Shown: positions 10,201 to 17,030 of the stretch, in pieces | How positions within the stretch are numbered: the first letter of the stretch is position 1 | Layout: each line of letters opens with the position of its first letter | DNA from: Roseibacillus sp. | GTDB taxonomy: Bacteria > Verrucomicrobiota > Verrucomicrobiae > Verrucomicrobiales > Akkermansiaceae | Reading direction: 5' to 3' | DNA length: 20,095 nt | Assembly (NCBI GenBank): GCA_002723015.1 | Contig: PBNG01000063.1 | Span: 1-20,095, forward strand | Translations under genes and position numbers: made by a program | The notes under the pieces: generated by a model | The model's database searches: none | Seen by the model: the letters and a program-made list of their open reading frames with translations, nothing else | What the model was told of the DNA's origin: nothing

Positions 10201-12263
10201 CCGGAGTCAGAGTCGATCTGGTTATCGCTGCTGCCGTCGAAACGCAGCAGAGAGTTGTCAGGGCCGTCGCCCCAGCGGATTCCATCAACGGTGAGAACGG
10301 CCTCGCCGTATTCGTCGTTGTCGAAGTCTCCTGCGAGGTTGAGCCGGTAGCGCACATTAACGGTCGCGAGAGCCGCTTCCTCGAGGGTAAAATCCCGGCT
10401 CCACCCTCCAGAGCTTTCAGGAGAGAAAAAGTTAGCAAAGAAATTCTGTCCCCCGGTCTGAACTCGCAGGGCTCCACCCTCGCTGCCGCCCGTCGGATCC
10501 AATTCTCCGGAAGAGAAGTCGGGGTCGGGGGTGTCTTGAAACGGATCATCCACATAGGTAAATCCGCCCGCGGCAGCCTGAGAGCCGGGGATGAGTTGAA
10601 CCTGGAAACCTACATCGCTGCTCTCAAGGGTATTCTGGTGTACTTCGATTGCTATCGAGTTCGTCCCCTCAACCAGAACGCCATTGAGATTCAGGCCACC
10701 TGTCGAAAAACCAGTTTCATCCCCAAGACCGGCAAGCGTGGTAGTGGAGATCTCCCCCTCAGGCATGCTTGGCGTCCGAAACACCTCAATGCCGTTGATG
10801 TAGATCACGCCACCGTCATCCAAGAGATATTCCGCGAGCCACTCTGTTTCAGAAAGCTGTTCCAGCGAGATCTCAAACGTATTTCTAAAGAGGTAAGTCG
10901 TGATCAGATTCTGACCATTAGCCGCCGCTCCGATACCAAACAGGAGATCCTCTGCTCCGGGAAACCCATCGATACCCCCTACCTGGATGGGCACCTCTTC
11001 TGATTCCCAGGGGCCTATGCTTGATGTGGAGACATCGAAACTGGCCGAGTTCCAAGCATTTCCTTCCTCGTCAACGGGGTATCCATCGTTGCTGCCATTT
11101 TCGTTCTCAATACGATCGAGATAATCCCACTCTCCGGTAATCACCGGACCTCCTCCTCCCGCATCTCCATCAAATCCTGCCTGAAGCAGTGTCCCGCCCC
11201 GTGTGGGGATCTCAGTCGCCACCAGTCCGGGAAGAGTCGCTTCCAGATCATCGGTGAAGCTGAGGTTGGTAATCGTGTCGGTGGCGCTGTTATTTGTGAT
11301 TGAGAAAAGCAGAGTGCCGGACTCCCCGGGAGCAATGGGGTTGTCTATAAACTCCTTGTCAAAAGATACGTTGAGAATTGAGGAAGGGTCGATGACCTCG
11401 AGTTCGGCGAAGGCCAAGCCACCAGAAACAATTTCGCCACCGATGGCTCCGACGGCAGTCAGGTTGCTGGAAATACTGAGATGAGTTCCCGGAATGACGC
11501 CGACCACCTCGAGGGTCAGAGTGCATGTCTCACCTGCAGGAAGGGGGACCGGATCCTCGGGGGATACGTCGATCGCCTGAGTGCCATTGATTGCGGTGAT
11601 GCTGATCCCCGGACAGTTGGTAGAGACTGACGGAGGGGTCGCAATCGCGATTCCCGGAGGGAAAAAATCACGGAACGACAGATTGAGAACGTCTTCGGAG
11701 CCCTGATTCTCGATCGTGTAGATCAAGGTTGACCTGCCTCCGAGTGGGACAAGGTCCGGAACGAAGCGCTTGCTGAACCCCAGAATGGGTTCCGAGGAGG
11801 TGAAGAGCGTGGCAAATGCCGGGGCGCTGGGGCCTACCTCGGAGGGGAAGTCGGCAATGGTGAGATCGTGAGGCCCCCTTATGTTCTGGGTCACCAAGGC
11901 CTTGATTTCACATGTCGAGCTGGTGTCAACCGCTCCTCCCGAAAATCGGAGGAGGGATCCCTCATTCTCGGTAGCCAGGGTGCCTCCGCACTCGGAGGAA
12001 AGGGCTCTGATGGTGAGACCCTCAGGCATGGAGAGGGTGAAGGAGAGCTGGCTGATTGGACCGGGGTTGATGGTGTTGTCCACCGTGATGGTGAGTTCGG
12101 TGGTGCTGCCGATACCAACGGTATCAGGCGCGAGCAGCATTTCGATCGCCGGAGGCGACGCGACGCCTGCAAAAGAGATGGATTGCGTTAGAAGAAATCC
12201 CATGCACCAGGTAAGAAAACGGGATAGTGCAAGTCTGCTGGCGGAGGCGGTGTGAGAGTTCAT
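7281..12263 (-). CDS. Giant secreted DUF7933/DUF11 repeat protein (adhesin-like)
   Basis: This is a 1660-aa surface or extracellular protein built of Ig-like beta modules. A signal peptide (hydrophobic core near residues 16-32, ending SFAGVAS) is followed by about five DUF7933-type repeats, starting near residues 40, 163, 297, 817 and 952. They share the pattern F-x-P followed by GG-x-ST-hydrophobic-x-YTI-x-N and a conserved cysteine pair. Three DUF11-type repeats (SADPIIAG...YTVSVTNQGPS) start near 1074, 1203 and 1335. A C-terminal module at about 1600-1655 (YTIQYGRDGKTW ... RFYRVI) is common at the end of verrucomicrobial secreted proteins. The third DUF7933 repeat is split at about residues 357-737 by two carbohydrate-binding-like jelly-roll modules. 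No LPXTG or PEP-CTERM anchor is visible, so attachment may depend on the barrel protein encoded 22 bases downstream. The start ATG at 12261-12263 has no clear Shine-Dalgarno sequence. Adhesion or matrix function is inferred from architecture only. Confidence 0.88.
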   Translation of the reverse strand: MNSHTASASRLALSRFLTWCMGFLLTQSISFAGVASPPAIEMLLAPDTVGIGSTTELTITVDNTINPGPISQLSFTLSMPEGLTIRALSSECGGTLATENEGSLLRFSGGAVDTSSTCEIKALVTQNIRGPHDLTIADFPSEVGPSAPAFATLFTSSEPILGFSKRFVPDLVPLGGRSTLIYTIENQGSEDVLNLSFRDFFPPGIAIATPPSVSTNCPGISITAINGTQAIDVSPEDPVPLPAGETCTLTLEVVGVIPGTHLSISSNLTAVGAIGGEIVSGGLAFAELEVIDPSSILNVSFDKEFIDNPIAPGESGTLLFSITNNSATDTITNLSFTDDLEATLPGLVATEIPTRGGTLLQAGFDGDAGGGGPVITGEWDYLDRIENENGSNDGYPVDEEGNAWNSASFDVSTSSIGPWESEEVPIQVGGIDGFPGAEDLLFGIGAAANGQNLITTYLFRNTFEISLEQLSETEWLAEYLLDDGGVIYINGIEVFRTPSMPEGEISTTTLAGLGDETGFSTGGLNLNGVLVEGTNSIAIEVHQNTLESSDVGFQVQLIPGSQAAAGGFTYVDDPFQDTPDPDFSSGELDPTGGSEGGALRVQTGGQNFFANFFSPESSGGWSRDFTLEEAALATVNVRYRLNLAGDFDNDEYGEAVLTVDGIRWGDGPDNSLLRFDGSSDNQIDSDSGWREASIEIPLNAGSHTLVIGAYTNRSTSGTEIVQAWFDDISIEVPEINIEPCGPGSSISGTSLLVVEGGSLAPGQTCSFPVEVSVPADAAFGPHLNVTSRLSARVNGQPRTGLPATDTLVVEPIAPTITKVFTPSAVPIGGQSTVTYTIDNTASAIEARGLAFSDIFPEAIRMIRGDVPPGKQLPVETLNCGEGGIFSLSSDTNTFSISGDAVVPAGTVCTISFEVTTSKATAGTYGSTTSDLTSSLGTSPGAAANLTIVAPPLFTQEFSPDFNAGQVGILTYTIDNSTSPLDAIGLSFSNTLPDGLVLSNPVNFSSTCVGGSASAGPGGSLLSYSNGRIPAGGRCILQVEVTSIEGGTFVNTTGDLTSSLGNSGPSTDTLQVRPIVNVSLNQLESADPIIAGTGGLTYTVSVTNQGPSTATDLTISEELGILTTGVAVAGITPDQGTYQEGIWTLPSLSAGTTATLTVALSVDPSADEGVDVITSTATLTGVTQTNVSTATAVSDAASIITRADLQVTNMALADPTIAGSGPLNLEYMVTVTNLGPSFASDVSLRNNFDLPPGVSLGEAEPLAGTTTESTGESVTWTVGDLPVGSTSLVRLRLTVGPSTEAGVDVITNLASVISVAQTDVNPQNNSIASSASVEGEADIAIEVVESRDPVLAGYSEGGTPGNLSHVITASNNGPSDASNLAIQLESASPPGTTIVGFGPDGVPLPPVWSIANLPTGDAISFAILYDVSSSVPAGIDTIATSAELLSFDGRIITTEDDFDREATSVVSPGSVAIQEGDITLDLQTALFKQTITVTNNNLLEIPAFRLLIDGLPGDVTVHNSQGVPEGTAFLLYNQPLAAGESIDLVVEYFQVTASGGFQPEFQVELVDPVEVLFSTPGIELNRVGSLPNGDKLLEFISEVGAVYTIQYGRDGKTWVNVVPDVTAGANVTQWVDNGPPKTSSHPNTAGTRFYRVIRKDPEPRP

Positions 12264-12403
12264 CGATGAAAGACGCGCGGCCGTGAACGGGCGTTCAGCA
12301 GCTTGTTTTGCATCTGGTTAGTCAACAAGCCTAATTCGTTGCACCCTGGCAGATTCAGGGTGGCATTTCATGTTGTCATTCAGGGAATTACCGTTTTTGA
12401 GTA
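12264..12403. promoter_or_regulatory. Divergent intergenic region with two inverted repeats
   Basis: This half of the 295-base spacer lies upstream of the giant secreted protein (minus) and the prepilin-like gene (plus). It contains two perfect 7-bp inverted repeats close together: GCTTGTT at 12301-12307 with AACAAGC at 12324-12330 (16-base loop), and CACCCTG at 12342-12348 with CAGGGTG at 12356-12362 (7-base loop). Neither is followed by a T-run, so they read better as protein-binding sites or RNA structure than as terminators. A TTGACT (minus strand, inside the first repeat) could be a -35 box, but I see no convincing -10. Confidence 0.35.
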
Positions 12404-12534
12404 AGGCTGGTTTCGTAACTTCCGTGCCTCAAGGCCCTTCTGGTAGGAGTTTCACTCCAAAGCCTACTTGCCTAAACCTGTAAATTAGGCGAGACTGTGG
12501 GTCAGCCCCCTCTCCTCTATGCTGCCTTCGCAGC
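12404..12534 (+). promoter_or_regulatory. Structured 5' leader candidate of the prepilin-like gene
   Basis: Several complementary segments lie just upstream of the ATG at 12559. GGCTG (12405-12409) can pair with CAGCC (12503-12507) to close the element. GTAGG (12443-12447) can pair with CCTAC (12463-12467), or GGAGT (12446-12450) with ACTCC (12454-12458); these two stems exclude each other. CTTGCCTAA (12467-12475) pairs with TTAGGCGAG (12485-12493) in a 9-bp stem with one G-U and a 9-base loop. GCTGC-CTTC-GCAGC (12521-12534) forms a tight hairpin near the start codon. The stretch CAAAGCC...GCCTAAACC (12458-12478) recalls conserved parts of class I c-di-GMP (GEMM) riboswitches, which often precede pilin genes. 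The GAAA-tetraloop arm of that class is not seen. The helices are visible; the riboswitch idea is speculative. Confidence 0.3.
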
Positions 12535-12558
12535 TGGAGCGCGAATTGATCAAAATCC

Positions 12559-13356
12559 ATGAAACCGACGAGCCGACTGGCGACTTGCGCTGCCCTCCGA
12601 CCCGGTTTCACGGCGATGGAGCTTCTGGTAGCGATCTCGGTTGTGATGGTTCTTGCTGGTCTCACCATGCAGGTGATGAAGAACGGTCGGGAAAAGGCTC
12701 AACAGGTGCGTGCAACCCAGAAGATCAAGGATCTGGGGACTGCCTTCGTTGCCTACACGGGTGAAAATGGAGGCTTGCTGCCCCGGGAAAACTACTCTGG
12801 ATCGGGGGATACCTGGGAGGCCGCGTCGGAGGAAGCGGCGAGTGAGGTGTGGTACAATGCTCTACCAATGAGCATGGCGGCAAAATCTGTGGGCGAGATT
12901 GGGGAATCCAGAGAGCCCCAACTCTTTTACGAGGAAGGCTATCCACTCTTCGTTCCCGGCGCCCCTTACCCGAAGAGTGAAAAAAAGCTGGAGAACCCCA
13001 TGTTTGCAATCGGCATGAATAGCCGGCTGCAGCGAAGAGAAAATGAGACGGGAAATAAGCCCCAGGGCACACTGGCCTCCATTCAAGTCCCGGTGAACAC
13101 GGTCATATTCCTTGAGCGTGGGATGCCGAAGGACCAGATGGTGATACGATCTCAGGCAAATTTTTCAGCCTCGCCGAAAGCAGGTCCCAAGGCCTTCGCT
13201 GGAAGGCATAACCAGAAAGGGCTCCTCTTGTTTGCGGATGGGCACGTTGAGGTAAAGTCTCCGAGGGAAATTCTGACCGGAAGTGGGGCGGTGAAGACCC
13301 TCGAGGAGGGAAGCAGCGTGGTCTGGACGCGGGATCCGGACGATGACCCGAACTAA
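12559..13356 (+). CDS. Prepilin-type N-terminal cleavage/methylation protein with H-X9-DG motif
   Basis: This 265-aa pseudopilin-like protein has a short basic leader (MKPTSRLATCAALRPG) followed by the type III signal G/FTAMELLVAISVV and a hydrophobic helix to about residue 38. It has the conserved glutamate at position +5 of the mature protein and should be processed by a PilD-type prepilin peptidase. The C-terminal half carries the H-X9-DG signature (H of RHNQKG, then nine residues, then DG of FADGHVEV, near residues 217-229). This defines a large group of pilin-like proteins in Verrucomicrobiota and Planctomycetota, often present in many copies per genome. Its exact role (type II secretion-like or surface fibre subunit) is unknown. 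It is monocistronic here, divergent from the giant secreted protein and convergent with ppc. The start was chosen because it gives a leader of normal length. Confidence 0.9.
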   Translation: MKPTSRLATCAALRPGFTAMELLVAISVVMVLAGLTMQVMKNGREKAQQVRATQKIKDLGTAFVAYTGENGGLLPRENYSGSGDTWEAASEEAASEVWYNALPMSMAAKSVGEIGESREPQLFYEEGYPLFVPGAPYPKSEKKLENPMFAIGMNSRLQRRENETGNKPQGTLASIQVPVNTVIFLERGMPKDQMVIRSQANFSASPKAGPKAFAGRHNQKGLLLFADGHVEVKSPREILTGSGAVKTLEEGSSVVWTRDPDDDPN

Positions 13357-13357
13357 G

Positions 13358-13391
13358 CGATTGGGTTGGCCGCATTCCGCCCTTGCAATCG
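13358..13391. terminator. Inverted repeat between convergent genes, weak terminator candidate
   Basis: CGATTG (13358-13363) and CAATCG (13386-13391) are perfectly complementary, with a 22-base interior that can pair partially (GGG with CCC). It starts two bases after the prepilin stop and lies before the ppc stop at 13424. No T-run follows, so function as a terminator is uncertain. Confidence 0.3.
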
Positions 13392-13423
13392 GGGATCAAT
13401 TCTTGCGCAGTCCCAGAGGCCGT

Positions 13424-16156
13424 TTAGCCGGTTGTGCGTAAGCCAGCGGCGATGGCATTGATCGACAGTAGCATGCGGGGTAGCAGGGCTTCTGCCTCAC
13501 TTTCTCCACCGGATCGGAGTTGCTGGCGCCATTCCCTGAGGAGCGCGACCTGCTGCTGGTGAAGAACCTGGAGGGGGGCTTCCCGAATCTCGAGAGTTTT
13601 GGCCATCCGGGGCCTCCGCTTGAGCATGTCCCCGTCATACAGCTCGGTTAGCAGCTCACGGGTTCGATTGAACTCAGCGACAATGATCTTCATGAACCGG
13701 TCCCGAAGAACCTCATCCTCAACCAGGGAGGAATACTGGGTCATTACGTCAATGTTTGCTGAGGCAAGATTCGTTTCGACATTGGTCAATGTATACCCGA
13801 GGAAAGAGGATTCGCGGAACTCCTGCTTCATTCGTGCGAAACGATCTGGTTGCTGAAGCCTGAGAGATTCCAGAGCGGTGCCTACTCCAAACCATCCTGG
13901 GAGGTAAAAGCGCGCCTGTGTCCATGAGAACACCCATGGGATTGCCCTGAGATCTGCTATGGAGTGTCCCTTCTTTCCCGTCCTCCGTGTCGGGCGGGAG
14001 CCAATACATGAGTTCTCAAGAGCATCGATCGGAGTGACCTGCCGGTAGAAATCGATGAATCCTTCAGAGCGGAGTAGCTCCTGGTAGGCCTCCTGGCTGG
14101 CGTTGGATAAGTCAGGAAGGAATTCGCCGGCAGGATCCTTGCGACCTTCCGGTCTGCTGTGAACCGCGGTAGTAATCGCGGTGCCTGCGAGGAGGAGTTC
14201 AAGATGGTAGGTGGCATTGGCCAGGTTGGCATATTTTTGCGCAATCGTCTCCCCCTGCTCAGTCATGCGAAAGCCGCCACTCAGTGAGCCGTGCGGAAGG
14301 GAGGCCATGAACCAGTGAGTGGGTCCAGCTCCCCGCGAAATCGTGCCGCCCCGCCCATGGAAATATCGAAGTTTGATCTCGTGGCGGCGCGCGACCTCGG
14401 AGAGATTCCGCTGGCCTTCGTGGAGGGCCCATGCTGCGGCAAGGATGCCACAATCCTTGTTGGAGTCTGAATACCCGAGCATGACCTGCTGCTCACTCGA
14501 TTGCCGTCGCTGAACGATCGGATGCTGTAGGAATTGGTCAAGAATACCCGGAGCACGATGGAGATCGTCGATCGTTTCGAATAAAGGAACCACCTCAAGG
14601 GGACAGATGAGTCCTTTCTCGGTATGAGTCATCAGTCCAGCCTCGCGGGCAAGCAGAAAGACCCCCAGGAGATCCGAGACCTGACGAGTCATCGAAACAA
14701 TCAGGCCCCCGATTCCAGCCCGACCATGCTTCTCAATGTGCGCTGCCACAATGCGGTAGGAGTCAAGGACGAGCGTTGCTTCCTTGCCAGAGTCGAGGCT
14801 GTCGTGAAGAAACGGCCGGGTAGATTGCAGCTCTTCAGTGAGAAATTCGACCCGTTTCTCCTCACACCAATCAGGATAGTCTGCCCCACCCTCGACGCCA
14901 GCGGCGACCAGTAACTGAGAGATAGCCCGGTCGTGGAAGTCGGAGTTTTGCCGTATTTCCAACGCAGCAAGGTGGAAGCCGAATATTTCAAGTTTGTGTC
15001 TGAGAGGGCGGATGTGCTGCTCCTCAATCAGCGCGCATCCATTTGCAATGATGCTGTCTGAGATCAACTCGAGATCGCGTCCCAGCGCCTCTGGGCTCGA
15101 GTAGCCAGGAGAGCCGCTACTCTGACTCTTCAGTCGCGCGGCCATGAGACTTGCCAGATGGCGCCATGGTTCCTGACCGACCTTGTGCTCCAGCTCGCTG
15201 ACAATAGCTTCATCCCTCAGGGAGAGGCCGAGCTCCTCGATTCGGTCCTCCAACTCCTCCGGAACTTCATTATGGTGAGTAGAGAGGGTAAGGATGGAAG
15301 CAAGATTCGTGATTTCCCGATGAAGCAGCTCAAGAGCGGCGCCACGGAGCAGCTCCAGAGAGCGTTCGGTTACTTCCGGAGTGACAAGTGGGTGGCCGTC
15401 GCGGTCTCCACCAATCCACGTTCCGAAAGACAATCGCGGAATATTCCCCGCCTCACGGAGCTTTTCCAATGGAAACCCTGCGTCGCGCCATGCCTCCGTG
15501 AAGTGCAGGTCAAGCCGGTTCAGTGACGCCGGGAAAAGATCGCGCAGGTAGTGGATCGCCTCGTTCAGTTCATGGTAGATATCGGGACGGACAAGGTGAA
15601 TTTCTCCCGTCCGCCACAGGCTCTCAAGTGCAGTCACCATTCGTTCCCGGATTCTCCTGCGCTCCCGCTTCGTGTATTTTGGATACTCGCTCCGGACCAG
15701 CTGATCGTAGAGGGCGCGAAGGCGCTCACGGATGGAAGTTCGCTTGGCCTCGGTCGGGTGAGCGGTGAGAACGGGTTGGACGTTCACGTCTCTGAGGACC
15801 TCAATGATATCATCCGGTGAAAGGCCGGCAGCGGTCATATCTTTGAGTGCGTGGGGCCAGAGACCACGGATCGAATCGGCGCCCAGCTCCTTTTCCCGTT
15901 CGCGCCTGATTGCGGAAGCGACCCGCTCTTCAACCATGTTGAGAAGCTGGAATCCTACCGAATAAAGCTGCTGTGTCCCCTTCGGCAATTCACCCTCCGG
16001 CACTGAGCCGCTCCATGGCAGATAGGGGATGAGTTCGTCTTCTCCGAGCGATTTCAACGCATCAGACAGGCAGGAAATGAGGGAGGACAGGGTTTCGTCA
16101 ATCAGATCAAAGCCCTGAATCCGTAGTTCTTCCCGGGTGATGCTCGAGGAGGTCAT
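13424..16156 (-). CDS. ppc: Phosphoenolpyruvate carboxylase
   Basis: This enzyme carboxylates phosphoenolpyruvate with bicarbonate to give oxaloacetate and phosphate, replenishing the TCA cycle in the cytoplasm. The 910-aa length fits the family (about 870-970). Catalytic blocks are intact: VLTAHPTEAKRTS with His133 (E. coli His138), LGYSDSNKDCG, FHGRGGTISRG near residue 598, and GSRPTRR followed by LRAIPWVFSWTQ. The C-terminus is the usual helix ending in GLRTTG. Compared from memory with the E. coli enzyme, two of the four aspartate-binding residues are replaced: Lys773 by Ser799 (in LASAN, normally AKAD) and Asn881 by Thr908 (RTTG instead of RNTG). Arg832 (LEIREAPL) and Arg587 (GRGG) are kept. 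The gene is monocistronic, convergent with the prepilin gene and divergent from the DUF1080 gene. The start at 16156 has no obvious Shine-Dalgarno sequence. Confidence 0.97.
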   Translation of the reverse strand: MTSSSITREELRIQGFDLIDETLSSLISCLSDALKSLGEDELIPYLPWSGSVPEGELPKGTQQLYSVGFQLLNMVEERVASAIRREREKELGADSIRGLWPHALKDMTAAGLSPDDIIEVLRDVNVQPVLTAHPTEAKRTSIRERLRALYDQLVRSEYPKYTKRERRRIRERMVTALESLWRTGEIHLVRPDIYHELNEAIHYLRDLFPASLNRLDLHFTEAWRDAGFPLEKLREAGNIPRLSFGTWIGGDRDGHPLVTPEVTERSLELLRGAALELLHREITNLASILTLSTHHNEVPEELEDRIEELGLSLRDEAIVSELEHKVGQEPWRHLASLMAARLKSQSSGSPGYSSPEALGRDLELISDSIIANGCALIEEQHIRPLRHKLEIFGFHLAALEIRQNSDFHDRAISQLLVAAGVEGGADYPDWCEEKRVEFLTEELQSTRPFLHDSLDSGKEATLVLDSYRIVAAHIEKHGRAGIGGLIVSMTRQVSDLLGVFLLAREAGLMTHTEKGLICPLEVVPLFETIDDLHRAPGILDQFLQHPIVQRRQSSEQQVMLGYSDSNKDCGILAAAWALHEGQRNLSEVARRHEIKLRYFHGRGGTISRGAGPTHWFMASLPHGSLSGGFRMTEQGETIAQKYANLANATYHLELLLAGTAITTAVHSRPEGRKDPAGEFLPDLSNASQEAYQELLRSEGFIDFYRQVTPIDALENSCIGSRPTRRTGKKGHSIADLRAIPWVFSWTQARFYLPGWFGVGTALESLRLQQPDRFARMKQEFRESSFLGYTLTNVETNLASANIDVMTQYSSLVEDEVLRDRFMKIIVAEFNRTRELLTELYDGDMLKRRPRMAKTLEIREAPLQVLHQQQVALLREWRQQLRSGGESEAEALLPRMLLSINAIAAGLRTTG

Positions 16157-16197
16157 GGCTGAGGGAGTGAAGCCGCCTTCTGGCTGGAAGGGAAGTG

Positions 16198-16217
16198 TTC
16201 TCTTTCCCGGGAGAGAA
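16198..16217. promoter_or_regulatory. Inverted repeat in the ppc/DUF1080 divergent spacer
   Basis: TTCTCT (16198-16203) and AGAGAA (16212-16217) form a 6-bp perfect inverted repeat around TTCCCGGG. It lies 42 bases upstream of the ppc start in a 140-base divergent spacer, which would suit a shared operator. Clear -10/-35 boxes were not identified. Confidence 0.25.
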
Positions 16218-16296
16218 TTTGAAGGCTCGAGAGATGAGTGTGAAAATGCTCGCGTCAGGCCACTGCATCTGGAAAATCGCCGGCCAAACCGAAAAA

Positions 16297-16947
16297 ATGA
16301 AATACCTAGCTACCCTTGCAATTTCTTTCGCCCTTCCTGTAACGAGTCTTTTTGCGGAGCATCACGAACTGCCAAAGCCTGACGAGGATGGCTGGATTAC
16401 TCTTTTCAATGGAAAGGATCTCGCCGGGTGGAGCGGCAACCCTGATGTATGGAAGGTGAGGGAGGGCTATATCTCGGGACAGATTGCCAAGCTGTCAGGA
16501 GGAAACACATTTCTCATCTACCATCACCCTTTCGCTGACTTCAAGCTTGAGGCCGAATGGATCCTTGTGGACGGGAAAGGGAACAGCGGGATCCAGGTCC
16601 GCTCCAAACATTCTGAGAGCGGGGCGAATAAGTGGGTGGTAAGTGGATACCAGGCCGACATCGGAAATGGATGGCATGGTAAGTTATATGAGGAGAGGGG
16701 TCGTGGTGTGCTGGCTGGAAAATACAAGAACAAGCCCACGATCAAGAAGGACAACGGATGGAATAAATATCTGATTACAGCAAAGGGATCAAAACTGACG
16801 CAGGAACTTAATGGGGTGGTAACCATCGAGTTCGATGACAAGGACCCGAAGAAGAGCTCCAAGAGCGGGGTAATTGCCCTGCAGTATCATTCTCCGGGAG
16901 GGTTCGAGGTTCGATTCCGTAACATAAGAATCAAACCGGCCAAATAA
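16297..16947 (+). CDS. Secreted DUF1080 (3-keto-disaccharide hydrolase domain) protein
   Basis: This 216-aa exported protein belongs to the DUF1080 family, a concanavalin-like beta-sandwich fold named for members that hydrolyse 3-keto-disaccharides. The ATG at 16297 was chosen because it begins a clean signal peptide (MKYLATLAISFALPVTSLFA, cleaved before EHHE); in-frame ATGs at 16195 and 16234 would bury it. Family motifs are present: GWITLFNGKDLAGWSG near residue 30, FKLEAEWILVDGKGNSGIQV near 85, and a C-terminal GFEVRFRNIRIKP strand. The protein is a single domain of typical length. It probably acts on oligosaccharides in the periplasm or outside the cell, consistent with the DUF1553/DUF1501 genes in the window, but the substrate cannot be read from the sequence. 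No Shine-Dalgarno match precedes the start. Its 3' end converges on the lectin/TSP3 gene with an 83-base spacer that shows no clear terminator. Confidence 0.92.
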   Translation: MKYLATLAISFALPVTSLFAEHHELPKPDEDGWITLFNGKDLAGWSGNPDVWKVREGYISGQIAKLSGGNTFLIYHHPFADFKLEAEWILVDGKGNSGIQVRSKHSESGANKWVVSGYQADIGNGWHGKLYEERGRGVLAGKYKNKPTIKKDNGWNKYLITAKGSKLTQELNGVVTIEFDDKDPKKSSKSGVIALQYHSPGGFEVRFRNIRIKPAK

Positions 16948-17030
16948 CGCGGCACCAGAATTTCATCTGCCCTGCCCGGAGGTTTCTCATCGTCGAAAGA
17001 GCCGGTGACGGACAGGCGGCCGGATCAGAT

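Noticed and set aside
9918..11003. 361-codon plus-strand open frame opposite the giant secreted protein
   Set aside because: It lies fully antisense to a well-supported coding frame with recognisable repeats, has no signal or domain, and its composition (Arg/Gly/Val-rich) is that of a shadow frame in GC-rich DNA.
12458..12478. A definite c-di-GMP riboswitch call
   Set aside because: Only a short core-like stretch matches; the GAAA tetraloop arm and its receptor geometry were not found, so it is kept only as a hypothesis.
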